A DNA stretch of 8,705 bases from an uncultured Treponema sp. (lineage in GTDB: Bacteria; Spirochaetota; Spirochaetia; Treponematales; Treponemataceae). The notes under the pieces were generated by a model that saw only the letters and a list, made by a program, of their open reading frames with translations, was not told the origin of the DNA and did not search any database. Every line of letters begins with the position of its first letter. The first letter of the stretch is position 1. Below, piece by piece: positions 1 through 6,241 of the stretch. A program made the translations under genes and the position numbers. The stretch lies in assembly GCA_937891125.1 (NCBI GenBank), contig CALAEZ010000153.1:1-8705 (forward strand), in the 5' to 3' direction.

Positions 1-2
1 GC

Positions 3-1289
3 GAAGACGCCCGCCGCATCTACCGCGAAACCTATGCAGCAAACCACGACAGCCTGACCGGACTTTACAACCGCGACCATCTGATCCGCATGATTGAGCA
101 GAGGCTGAAAGACGATCCGACAGAAGATTACCTGATTGTCTGCTCCGACATTCTTGAATTCAAGCTGGTAAATGACATTTTCGGAAAGGAAATCGGAGAC
201 CAGCTCCTGATAAACACCGCACGCATCATGGACTCGTGGGCTTCACCCTCCACAATCTACGGCAGAATAGGCGGAGACCGTTTTGCAGTCATGATTCCGA
301 AAGGGCTTTTTTACGAAGAAAAATTCGTTGAAAGCGCAGGCGACTTTTCGCTCATAAACGGCGAGATTTTCTATCCGGCAACAGTTCAGTTCGGTGTATA
401 CGAGATAACAGACCGCTCCATTCCTGCCTCCATTATGTTCGACAGAGCCTTTATGGCAATCGAATCAATAAAGGATGACCTGCAGGCAAGGATTGCATAT
501 TACACAGATGACATGCGCGATATTCTGCTTTGGGAGCAGCAGCTTACAACGCAGCTCGATGACGCAATCCGCAACAATCTGATTATGCCGTACCTGCAGG
601 CGCAGGTAGATACAGACGGCCGCGTAGAGGGCGCAGAAGTGCTCTGCCGCTGGGATCACACGCCACAGGGCATTATGGTGCCCGAAAACTTTATCGGAAT
701 CTTAGAGCGCAACGGCATGATTGTAAAGCTTGACTGCTTTATGTGGGAAAGCGCCTGCCGCATTTTAAGAGACTGGACTGCGCGCGGAAAGGGCAATTTC
801 TACCTCTCTGTAAATATTTCGCCAAAGGATTTTTACTTTATCGATATCTATAAGACAATTACCACTCTTGTTGAAAAATACGGCATAGAGCCGGAGCGTC
901 TGCGCCTTGAAATTACCGAAACGGTCATGATGACGGACAGCGAGATTAAATTCAAAATGATTGACCGCCTGCGTGACCGAGGCTTTGTGGTGGAGATGGA
1001 CGACTTCGGTAGCGGCTATTCTTCGCTGAACATGCTTAAGGATCTGCCGGTTGACATCATCAAGTTTGACATGCTCTTTTTGTCGCACACCGAGCACAGC
1101 GAGCGGGCGCGCACGATTCTGCGGCATCTGTTTGCAATGGCAAATCAGCTAGAGATTCCGGTTATTACCGAGGGTGTTGAAACGCAGGAGCAGGCAGACT
1201 TTTTGGCAGGACTTGGCTGCAACATGTTCCAGGGCTTCTTCTTTTCAAAACCTGTTACGCTTGAAACGTTCGAGAAAACGTATTTTTGA
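3..1289 (+). CDS. GGDEF-EAL c-di-GMP signalling protein, 5' partial; probable phosphodiesterase
   Basis: The frame is open from base 3, well before the first in-window ATG (90), and the upstream codons read HDSLTGLYNRDHL, the usual start of a GGDEF domain, so the gene is cut by the window edge. Numbering from the Met at 90, the diguanylate cyclase signature is GGDRF (61-65) instead of GGDEF, and the metal site reads SDILEFK where DxDxFK is usual. The cyclase half is therefore probably inactive or only a GTP-binding regulator. The EAL half (about 155-399) looks intact: E183 (in EVL), N242, E274 and E277, the D304-D305 pair in DDFGSGYSSL, K325, E361 in EGVE, and Q381 are all present. These are the metal and catalytic residues of c-di-GMP phosphodiesterases. 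The likely role is hydrolysis of c-di-GMP to pGpG in the cytoplasm or at the membrane, controlled by a missing N-terminal sensor. Family assignment is firm; the direction of activity is inferred from motifs. Confidence 0.93.
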   Translation, partial: EDARRIYRETYAANHDSLTGLYNRDHLIRMIEQRLKDDPTEDYLIVCSDILEFKLVNDIFGKEIGDQLLINTARIMDSWASPSTIYGRIGGDRFAVMIPKGLFYEEKFVESAGDFSLINGEIFYPATVQFGVYEITDRSIPASIMFDRAFMAIESIKDDLQARIAYYTDDMRDILLWEQQLTTQLDDAIRNNLIMPYLQAQVDTDGRVEGAEVLCRWDHTPQGIMVPENFIGILERNGMIVKLDCFMWESACRILRDWTARGKGNFYLSVNISPKDFYFIDIYKTITTLVEKYGIEPERLRLEITETVMMTDSEIKFKMIDRLRDRGFVVEMDDFGSGYSSLNMLKDLPVDIIKFDMLFLSHTEHSERARTILRHLFAMANQLEIPVITEGVETQEQADFLAGLGCNMFQGFFFSKPVTLETFEKTYF

Positions 1290-1347
1290 TATATATGGCT
1301 GTTTATAAAAACAGTTAAAATTTATATGCGGCAGCGGGAAGAAAAGG

Positions 1348-1433
1348 AGCGGACACCGAACCGCTTTGTGCGGGCGAGCGGCGTAGCCGCGCGTCCAATT
1401 TCAAATTCGCACAACCGTGGTGCAGGTGGACGC
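1348..1433. other. GC-rich hairpin-forming leader upstream of fabF
   Basis: The 186-base gap between the EAL gene and fabF contains several inverted repeats. AGCGG (1348-1352) pairs with CCGCT (1361-1365). A strong hairpin spans 1372-1396: GGGCG-A-GCGGC, loop GTA, GCCGC-G-CGTCC, ten pairs with one A.G mismatch and one G.T pair. GCGTCCA (1391-1397) can instead pair with TGGACGC (1427-1433), which is mutually exclusive with the previous stem. The reading frame is open through this stretch from 1326 but it has no fatty-acid-synthase-like sequence, so I treat it as non-coding. It could be a structured 5' leader or a dispersed repeat; sequence alone does not decide. No T-run follows any stem, so none is an intrinsic terminator. 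Confidence 0.4.
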
Positions 1434-1464
1434 ACTTTTCTGGTAGCTGCCACTCAATATAAGC

Positions 1465-1470
1465 AGGAGA
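1465..1470 (+). promoter_or_regulatory. Shine-Dalgarno AGGAGA that fixes the fabF start
   Basis: AGGAGA lies 5 bases before the ATG at 1476. The protein from that ATG begins MNRRRVVVTGMG, the canonical N-terminus of FabF. This selects 1476 over the upstream in-frame ATG at 1326, which would add 50 unrelated residues. Confidence 0.85.
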
Positions 1471-1475
1471 TTTTT

Positions 1476-2735
1476 ATGAATAGACGACGAGTTGTTGTTA
1501 CCGGCATGGGTGTAGTGTCGCCGGTTGGAAACACGGTAGAAGAAGCGTGGGAAGCCGTAAGGGCAGGAAAAAGCGGCATCGGCACGATTACCCAGTTTGA
1601 TTCAAGCGCATTGAGCGTACACATTGCAGGCGAGGTAAAGGATTTTGACGTAGAGCGGTACGGCATTGACAGCCGCGCCGTGCGCAAAATGGCACGCTTT
1701 ACGAAATTTCTGCTTGCCGCAAGCCAGCAGGCGCTGACCGATGCCGGTATGACAGCCAAAACCTTGCGTGCGCAGAAAGCCGGCATAGTCGCAGGTTGCT
1801 GCTTTGGCGGCATGGACGCAATGGAAGCAGGCTTTGCAAAATACTGCGATCCGGCAGCAGGAGTAGAGCGCATTCCGCCGCTTACCACCCCGCTTATGAT
1901 TTCTAACGAGGCTGCTGCAAACGTAAGCATTTATTACGGCTTACAGGGCCCGAGCTGGACAATCAACACCGCGTGCGCATCTGGAACCGACGCAATCGGC
2001 TTGGCTGCCGACATGATTCGAAGCGGCCGGCTCGACATGGCGCTTTCAGGCGGCACTGAGGCAGCAATTTCAGGCTTTGGCGTGGGAACGCTCTGCCAGC
2101 TGCAGGCGCTTTCTACAAAACGCAACGATGAGCCGACAAAGGCAAGCCGCCCGTTTGACGCAGACCGCGACGGCTTTGTCATTGCAGAGGGTAGCGCCAT
2201 TCTGCTGCTCGAAGAGCTTGAACATGCAAAGGCACGCGGCGCACACATTTATGCAGAAATTGCAGGCTTCGGCTCTTCAAACGATGCCTACCACATTACC
2301 GCGCCGTTAAAGGACGGAAGCGGGGCGGCGCTTGCCGTAAAAGAAGCGCTTAGCGACGCAGAAATGCAGCCGGGCGACGTGCAGTATTACAATGCGCACG
2401 GCACTTCGACAAAGGCAAACGACAAGGGCGAAAGCGCCATGCTCAAGCTCGCATTCGGCGAGCACGCGTATAAGCTTAAGATTTCCAGCACCAAGAGCAT
2501 GACCGGGCATTTAGTCGGCGCGGCAGGTGCAATTGAAGCACTGTTCTGCGTAAAGACGATTTGCGATAACTTTATCGCGCCTACCATCAACCTTGATGCC
2601 CCCGACGTAGAAAACGGCTGCGACTTGAACTACGTGCCGAACAAGGGCATTAGCTACAAGGTTGACGTAGCGGCAAGCGCCTCGCTCGGCTTTGGCGGTC
2701 ACAACGCCGCGCTCATTTTTAAACGATACAAATAA
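1476..2735 (+). CDS. fabF: beta-ketoacyl-[acyl-carrier-protein] synthase II (FabF)
   Basis: FabF condenses malonyl-ACP with acyl-ACP, releasing CO2, in the elongation step of cytoplasmic type II fatty acid synthesis. The predicted protein is 419 residues, close to the 413 of E. coli FabF. The Cys-His-His triad is in place: C167 in NTACASG, H308 in NAHGTSTKANDK and H345 in MTGHLVGAAGA, with the conserved lysine K340 in SSTKSMTGH. The C-terminal glycine-rich segment ASLGFGGHNAALIF (402-415), which contains the gatekeeper phenylalanine, is also intact. The start is set by the AGGAGA at 1465-1470. There is no acpP, fabD or fabG next to it, so it is probably transcribed alone rather than in a fab operon. 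KAS II is preferred over KAS I because of length and the two-histidine active site. Very confident. Confidence 0.97.
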   Translation: MNRRRVVVTGMGVVSPVGNTVEEAWEAVRAGKSGIGTITQFDSSALSVHIAGEVKDFDVERYGIDSRAVRKMARFTKFLLAASQQALTDAGMTAKTLRAQKAGIVAGCCFGGMDAMEAGFAKYCDPAAGVERIPPLTTPLMISNEAAANVSIYYGLQGPSWTINTACASGTDAIGLAADMIRSGRLDMALSGGTEAAISGFGVGTLCQLQALSTKRNDEPTKASRPFDADRDGFVIAEGSAILLLEELEHAKARGAHIYAEIAGFGSSNDAYHITAPLKDGSGAALAVKEALSDAEMQPGDVQYYNAHGTSTKANDKGESAMLKLAFGEHAYKLKISSTKSMTGHLVGAAGAIEALFCVKTICDNFIAPTINLDAPDVENGCDLNYVPNKGISYKVDVAASASLGFGGHNAALIFKRYK

Positions 2736-2812
2736 ATGAGGAATTATGAATGAGGAATGCGGAATAAAATGAGTTCGCATTCCTCATTCCGAATTCAACA
2801 TTCCACATTCAT
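2736..2812. repeat. Head-to-head 7-base repeat arrays with a perfect 14-bp inverted repeat
   Basis: Immediately after the fabF stop the sequence falls into 7-base units: ATGAGGA, ATTATGA, ATGAGGA, ATGCGGA, ATAAAAT (2736-2770). After a short gap the inverted version follows: CATTCCT, CATTCCG, AATTCAA, CATTCCA, CATTCAT (2778-2812). The two arms give a perfect 14-bp stem (2748-2761 with 2776-2789) around a 14-base loop. An alternative pairing exists between 2745-2758 and 2799-2812 (13 of 14). No T-run follows, so it is not a typical terminator, though the stem could still slow transcription or protect the fabF transcript. Units are too short for CRISPR. The layout resembles dispersed intergenic heptamer repeats known from other bacteria (short tandemly repeated repetitive sequences of cyanobacteria); that comparison is analogy only. 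Confidence 0.85.
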
Positions 2813-2973
2813 CACGCTTCCAACAGCTCAAACTCGGTGATTTCAAAAGAAAATAAGGTTCCGTCCAAAAGTGAACATACTGCTAGCGAAGGATAACTAA
2901 GCGGCATAAACACTTCAGATGCATCGAATTCATCAACAACTGCGAGTACCGATCGAAAAGCAACGTTGGCTTT
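2812..2973 (-). other. Possible minus-strand C-terminal coding remnant (53 codons)
   Basis: On the minus strand a frame is open from 2973 down to a TGA at 2814-2812. It reads like a protein C-terminus: it includes VVDEFDASEVFMPLSYPSL and ends LLDGTLFSFEITEFELLEA. There is no convincing start or ribosome binding site, and upstream (higher coordinates) the same frame meets TAG at 2976-2974 and further stops. Its TGA lies at the edge of the heptamer array. It may be the tail of a broken gene truncated by rearrangement, or chance. It overlaps the + strand remnant at 2897-3124, and at most one of them is likely genuine in the overlap. Family not recognised. Confidence 0.22.
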
Positions 2974-3124
2974 CTATGCGCTAACAAATGACTACACTAC
3001 GACACAAACTGAGATGGAAGACGCATTGCAAAGTTTTCTTTTGCAGAAAACCTCTTCTTCCCGTTCTGCTAGTGCTATATCTGATTATGATATTACACTC
3101 ACAGCAACAGATGAAATTTCTTAG
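2897..3124 (+). pseudogene. Truncated coding remnant upstream of the lipoprotein gene
   Basis: A + strand frame is open from just after a TAA at 2894-2896 to a TAG at 3122-3124 (75 codons). The distal part looks like real protein, with segments such as ATLAFYALTNDYTTTQTEME and ending YDITLTATDEIS. There is no start codon with a ribosome binding site. The only internal ATG (3014) would leave 36 residues. The same frame is also open upstream of the TAA back into the heptamer array, as if a gene had lost its 5' end and gained a nonsense mutation. Its stop overlaps an AGGAAG motif and lies 44 bases before the lipoprotein start, which is operon-like spacing. Together with the repeat array this accounts for the 433-base gap 2736-3168; I see no other gene there. 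Composition (Ser/Thr/Asn-rich) suggests an exported protein. Function unknown. Confidence 0.33.
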
Positions 3125-3168
3125 GAAGTCCGAGCATGTCTATCCTATTTTTTAAGGTGAACAGCTTT

Positions 3169-3705
3169 ATGAAATTAAAAAACATACTTTGTCTCTTGCT
3201 TCCCTTCATTTTCCTTTCCTGCACGGAGACAACCGAAGGCTCGCTGCCTGCCGGGACGATTTTCCCGGATTATGCAACATTCAGCGAGAACCGTGCCTCC
3301 TGGAAAGAGCCGGCCTCATATACTTTCACCTACACCTATGCGTATGGAGACTCTGCTGTCTTTTCCCCTATAACCGTGACGGTTACAAACGGGACTGCTT
3401 CCATCAGCTATGCCGAAAGCGAATCTGAAGAGACATCCTTGGAGTCATATAAAGTTTGGCTGGGCGATATTGCATTTGAAAGCATTACGGATATGTACAC
3501 GTATTTTGACGAATGGTGGCAAAAAACAGCACAGGAAGAGAACTCGTCGCACGCTATCGTGTTTTCGGCAGCGTACCAGGCTGCCGGCGATTACGGAAGC
3601 TACCCGACCAAACTGAGCGAGCGGATAACGCCCATCGCAAACGACGAAACGAACGGCTACGGCGGTGTCTACATCCGCGTAACGGATTTTTCGCTGAACC
3701 ACTAG
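3169..3705 (+). CDS. Small lipoprotein, DUF6174-like
   Basis: The 178-residue product starts with a lipoprotein signal peptide: MKLKN, a hydrophobic stretch, then a lipobox ending FLSC with the lipidated cysteine at residue 18. The mature protein would be anchored to the periplasmic or outer face of a membrane. The mature part resembles DUF6174: an early NRASWKEPASYTFTY segment (41-55), a strand pair SPITVTVTNGTASISY (66-81), an acidic loop, a helix around ITDMYTYFDEWWQK (106-119), then SAAYQAAGDYGSYPTKL (133-149) and a final VYIRVTDF (167-174). That order (W...Y.Y, V.V.NG, Y.....YGYPT, DEE..DF) is the family pattern as I remember it. The start at 3169 has AAGGTGA 8 bases upstream and gives a normal signal peptide. 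An ATG at 3136 with AGGAAG upstream is a possible alternative but adds 11 residues before the signal peptide. The function of the family is not established. Confidence 0.75.
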   Translation: MKLKNILCLLLPFIFLSCTETTEGSLPAGTIFPDYATFSENRASWKEPASYTFTYTYAYGDSAVFSPITVTVTNGTASISYAESESEETSLESYKVWLGDIAFESITDMYTYFDEWWQKTAQEENSSHAIVFSAAYQAAGDYGSYPTKLSERITPIANDETNGYGGVYIRVTDFSLNH

Positions 3706-3713
3706 CAGGCGAA

Positions 3714-3734
3714 CCTTCCTAATTCCTCATTTGT
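3714..3734. repeat. Second, short trace of the 7-base repeat
   Basis: Just after the lipoprotein stop come the units CCTTCCT, AATTCCT and CATTTGT, in phase with a 7-base period and close to the CATTCCT/AATTCAA units at 2778-2812. Only two to three degenerate units are present, so chance is possible. If real, heptamer traces flank the whole remnant-plus-lipoprotein segment (about 2736-3734). Confidence 0.4.
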
Positions 3735-3764
3735 CGTGTACTATGCTAACCGCCAACAAGTCGG

Positions 3765-3770
3765 TATACT
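3765..3770 (+). promoter_or_regulatory. Candidate -10 box (TATACT) for the VTT-pssA-psd cluster
   Basis: TATACT in the context CGGTATACT ends 14 bases before the ATG at 3785. Transcription would begin near 3777, leaving a leader of roughly 8 bases with no Shine-Dalgarno. The -35 region at the standard distance (about 3742-3747, TATGCT) is a poor match. The same nine bases CGGTATACT occur just before the DUF3943 gene at 6352-6360, which raises my confidence slightly. Confidence 0.4.
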
Positions 3771-3784
3771 CTTTGCTATATCCC

Positions 3785-4417
3785 ATGGAACACCCGATAG
3801 AGCGAAAGCTGCAGGAACAGGCGACTGAACTGATTGAAACAAAGACAAGTCTTCTCAAAAAAATATTCTGCATTGTGCTTGCGCTTGCAATTGCGGGTGC
3901 GGGAATCTGGCTGATCTTTGAATACCGAGCGGGTACCTTCCGCGATATTGATTCTTTTCAGGCATACATTGACTCTTTCGGCATGTTCGGGCCGGTGCTG
4001 CTTACCGTATTTCAGTGCGTAAAAACGATTTATGCGGTCATTCCGAGCACGCTCGGCTGCATTGTCGGCCCTGCGCTCTTTGGAAGCATGACGGGCATTA
4101 TCTGTAACTACATCGGCATCTGCTCCGGGTCGTTCATTGCGTTTGCGCTTTCGCGTAAATTCGGCGTGACGCTTATGAAGCAGCTTTTTTCACCGCGTCG
4201 CTTTGAAAAAAGCATGAGGCGCATGAATCGGTGGCATAAAAAGTACCCAGTGTTTCTGTGGATCGCTATTTTGTCTCCGATTGCCCCCGATGATTTTTTA
4301 TGCTATTTTACAGGTCTGACGGACATGTCGTTCAAGCGCTTTGCGTTTATTATTCTGACAGCAAAACCGTTTACGATTGTTACGTACGGCTTGCTTTTTG
4401 GGCGACTGTTTAGTTAG
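3785..4417 (+). CDS. VTT-domain (DedA / TVP38 / TMEM64 family) inner-membrane protein
   Basis: The 210-residue protein has a charged amphipathic N-terminus (1-26), a first membrane helix (about 27-46), and a VTT core. The core includes VIPSTLGCIVGPALFGSMTG (85-104), a helix with NYIGICSGSFIAFALSRKFG (108-127), and the segment ILSPIAPDDFLCYFTGLTDM (162-181) with its conserved proline/aspartate pattern, ending in a last membrane helix (about 186-207). VTT proteins move lipids across membranes: TMEM41B and VMP1 are scramblases, and bacterial DedA members act on undecaprenyl phosphate or PE. Its position 26 bases before pssA and in one cluster with psd suggests a phospholipid substrate, PE being the simplest guess. 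Alternative starts are TTG at 3731 and ATG at 3743, both without a Shine-Dalgarno and with non-family N-termini; 3785 is preferred because a -10 box lies just before it. Family is firm; substrate is inferred. Confidence 0.85.
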   Translation: MEHPIERKLQEQATELIETKTSLLKKIFCIVLALAIAGAGIWLIFEYRAGTFRDIDSFQAYIDSFGMFGPVLLTVFQCVKTIYAVIPSTLGCIVGPALFGSMTGIICNYIGICSGSFIAFALSRKFGVTLMKQLFSPRRFEKSMRRMNRWHKKYPVFLWIAILSPIAPDDFLCYFTGLTDMSFKRFAFIILTAKPFTIVTYGLLFGRLFS

Positions 4418-4443
4418 TGCAAGCAAAAGGGAGAAATACATAC

Positions 4444-5232
4444 ATGCTTAATACTGATTCAGAAAAACATTGGCGCTTGCTGGGAGTGTATAACTACACT
4501 GTTGTGTTGACATACGTCGGCATGCTTTTTTCGTTTGCCGGCATTCATTTTCTGTTTTCAAGCGAGGACAAGAGCTTTATTCTGGCTCTGCTCTGCCTGA
4601 TGATTGCGGGCGTCATGGATATGTTTGACGGCAAGGTTGCTTCTACCAAAAAAGACCGTACGCCAAGCGAAAAATTGTTTGGCATTCAGATAGATTCGAT
4701 GGCGGATATTATCAGCTACGGCGTGTTTCCATCGCTCATTGTTTACACGCTTGCACTTGGCGACAAGCACTATCCGATTGAGCATCCATGGAAGGCGCGT
4801 ATCGTCATCTGCATCTGTGCGCTGTACCTGCTTTCAGCGCTTATCCGCCTTTCATTTTTTAATGTTGACGAAATGGAGCGACAGGCTAAGACAACGGACG
4901 GCAGACGCACGTATTTAGGGCTTCCCGTGACGAGTGCGGCGATTGTGCTGCCAGCAGTGTTTATCGGCGCTTATTTTGCCGGTAACAGCCGCCCGCCGAT
5001 TGAAATTGCCGCATTCTTTTTAATGCTCATGGCTATTCTGTTCATCACGCCGTTTAAGATGAAAAAGCCGCACCTTGTCGGAAAGCTTATTCTTGTGATT
5101 ATCGGCTTTATAGAGCTTACGCTACTGTTAGTTGGCAAGGCATGCTATGTGCCGAGCGTAGAAAGCGAGCCGTCAATTTTGTTTGAAAACACGGCTACTC
5201 CCCAGGAGCTGCAGGCGGCAGGTGCACTGTGA
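4444..5232 (+). CDS. pssA: CDP-diacylglycerol--serine O-phosphatidyltransferase (phosphatidylserine synthase)
   Basis: This integral membrane enzyme joins serine to CDP-diacylglycerol to give phosphatidylserine and CMP. The 262-residue protein carries the CDP-alcohol phosphotransferase signature: D59, D62-G63, A66, G80, D84 and D88 (in GVMDMFDGKVAS and FGIQIDSMADIISYGVFP). The spacing between the DG half and the G..D...D half is 12, longer than the more common 8, through the insert TKKDRTPSEKLF. As I recall, clostridial/spirochaetal PssA proteins share this insert. The usual arginine after A66 is serine here. About six hydrophobic helices follow; the C-terminal tail (about 236-262) is soluble. 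The start at 4444 has AAGGGAG (4427-4433) 10 bases upstream; an in-frame GTG at 4417 lacks one. The stop overlaps the psd start (TGATG). The psd gene, whose product consumes phosphatidylserine, supports PssA over other CDP-alcohol transferases. Confidence 0.92.
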   Translation: MLNTDSEKHWRLLGVYNYTVVLTYVGMLFSFAGIHFLFSSEDKSFILALLCLMIAGVMDMFDGKVASTKKDRTPSEKLFGIQIDSMADIISYGVFPSLIVYTLALGDKHYPIEHPWKARIVICICALYLLSALIRLSFFNVDEMERQAKTTDGRRTYLGLPVTSAAIVLPAVFIGAYFAGNSRPPIEIAAFFLMLMAILFITPFKMKKPHLVGKLILVIIGFIELTLLLVGKACYVPSVESEPSILFENTATPQELQAAGAL

Positions 5233-6194
5233 TGACTGCTGACAGAGCTGCTACAGTTGCCGCACACGCAAACAACGCAAACGATGCCCGCATCGCTAAC
5301 GATGCAAATGATGCGTCAACACGCTTTTTATACGGAACACGCTTTGGGCGGGCGCTTTTGCACGCAGCTTTAGCACTGCGCGTGCCTGCCATACTCGGCG
5401 CATTTTTGCGCACGCCGCTTTCTGCGCTGTACATTAAGCCGTTTGTCCGCAAAAAGGGCATAGACATGACCGGCTTTGAGGGCATGCACTTCCGCTCCTT
5501 TAACGATTTTTTTACGCGTAAAAAAGCCATTACGTTTGACGCCGCGCCGACGCATTTTATTGCGCCCGCCGACAGTCTGCTTTCAGTCTATCCGGTTACC
5601 GGCGACGCGCGCTTTCACATTAAGGGTTTTGATTACAGCCTGCAGGATTTTTTTGAGCCAGCGCGCTTTGGCATACAGGGCGCGGCGGCAGCTTCGCTTA
5701 CTAAGCAATTTGAAGGCGGCACGTGCCTGGTGTTCCGCTTGTGCGCAACCGACTATCACCGCTACTGCTACGTTGACTCTGGCAGGCACGAAGGCGAAGA
5801 AGGCAAAAACCATTTTATACCGGGAAGCCTGTACAGCGTGCAGCCGCTTGCCGCCGAGCACTTTGCGCTCTACACCAAAAACCGCCGCTCCTGGACGCTG
5901 CTTGAAACAGCGCATTTTGGAAAAGTTGCGCAGATAGAAATTGGCGCATTCAGCGTGGGCGGCATTGTAAACCACAAGGGGAGCGATGCACAGGCGACAG
6001 CGCACGATACTGTCGGCGACACATTCAGCAAGGGCGAAGAAAAAGGCTACTTTGACCTGCACGGCTCAACGATTGCGCTGCTCGTGCAGAAAGATGTGCT
6101 TACGCTGCTGCCAGAAATACAAGCGGCACGTGCGCAGGGGCGTGAATACCGCGTAAAAATCGGCGAGTGCATTGGCACGGCAGCTGCAGAATAA
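5232..6194 (+). CDS. psd: phosphatidylserine decarboxylase proenzyme
   Basis: Psd converts phosphatidylserine to phosphatidylethanolamine at the membrane, using a pyruvoyl group made by self-cleavage. The 320-residue proenzyme has the cleavage motif G278-S279-T280 in YFDLHGSTIALL; S279 would become the pyruvoyl group at the start of a short alpha chain. D114 (in APADSLLSVYP) and H176 (in ATDYHRY) complete the expected Asp-His-Ser set. YGTRFGRALL (34-43), RSFNDFFTRKK (88-98) and the NHKGSD...GDTFSKGEEKGYF stretch (247-274) match the clostridial-type family as I know it. The ATG at 5232 overlaps the pssA TGA by one base, so translation is probably coupled; a GTG at 5229 is also possible. Odd feature: residues 13-30 are a low-complexity Ala/Asn/Asp run (AND repeated) encoded by three near-identical 9-mers at 5279-5314, in place of the usual charged N-terminal helix. 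Confidence 0.94.
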   Translation: MTADRAATVAAHANNANDARIANDANDASTRFLYGTRFGRALLHAALALRVPAILGAFLRTPLSALYIKPFVRKKGIDMTGFEGMHFRSFNDFFTRKKAITFDAAPTHFIAPADSLLSVYPVTGDARFHIKGFDYSLQDFFEPARFGIQGAAAASLTKQFEGGTCLVFRLCATDYHRYCYVDSGRHEGEEGKNHFIPGSLYSVQPLAAEHFALYTKNRRSWTLLETAHFGKVAQIEIGAFSVGGIVNHKGSDAQATAHDTVGDTFSKGEEKGYFDLHGSTIALLVQKDVLTLLPEIQAARAQGREYRVKIGECIGTAAAE

Positions 6195-6241
6195 ACACGG
6201 AAATCAGTTTTTACACATCAAATGCAAATATACAGCATCAT

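Noticed and set aside
1298..1315. Short hairpin CTGTTT-ATAA-AAACAG after the EAL gene as a terminator
   Set aside because: Only six AT-rich pairs and no T-run after it on the + strand; too weak to call.
1326..1475. In-frame 50-residue N-terminal extension of FabF from the ATG at 1326
   Set aside because: No ribosome binding site at 1326, sequence unlike any FabF N-terminus and full of hairpins, whereas 1476 has AGGAGA and a canonical start.
1454..1930. Long minus-strand frame opposite the fabF 5' half
   Set aside because: Antisense shadow of a highly conserved gene; no family resemblance. The same applies to minus frames at 765-1127, 1934-2248, 5195-5530 and 5583-6062.
2736..2812. CRISPR array
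   Set aside because: Units are 7 bases with no spacers and there is an inverted arm; no cas genes nearby.
3136..3168. Lipoprotein start at the ATG at 3136
   Set aside because: Possible (AGGAAG upstream), but it places 11 residues before a complete lipoprotein signal peptide; 3169 also has a good ribosome binding site and a normal-length signal.
3731..3784. VTT protein start at TTG 3731 or ATG 3743
   Set aside because: No Shine-Dalgarno, residues unlike the family, and the candidate -10 box would fall inside the coding region.
5476..5937. + strand frame inside psd
   Set aside because: Out-of-frame shadow of the well-supported psd gene, with no ribosome binding site and no recognisable motif.
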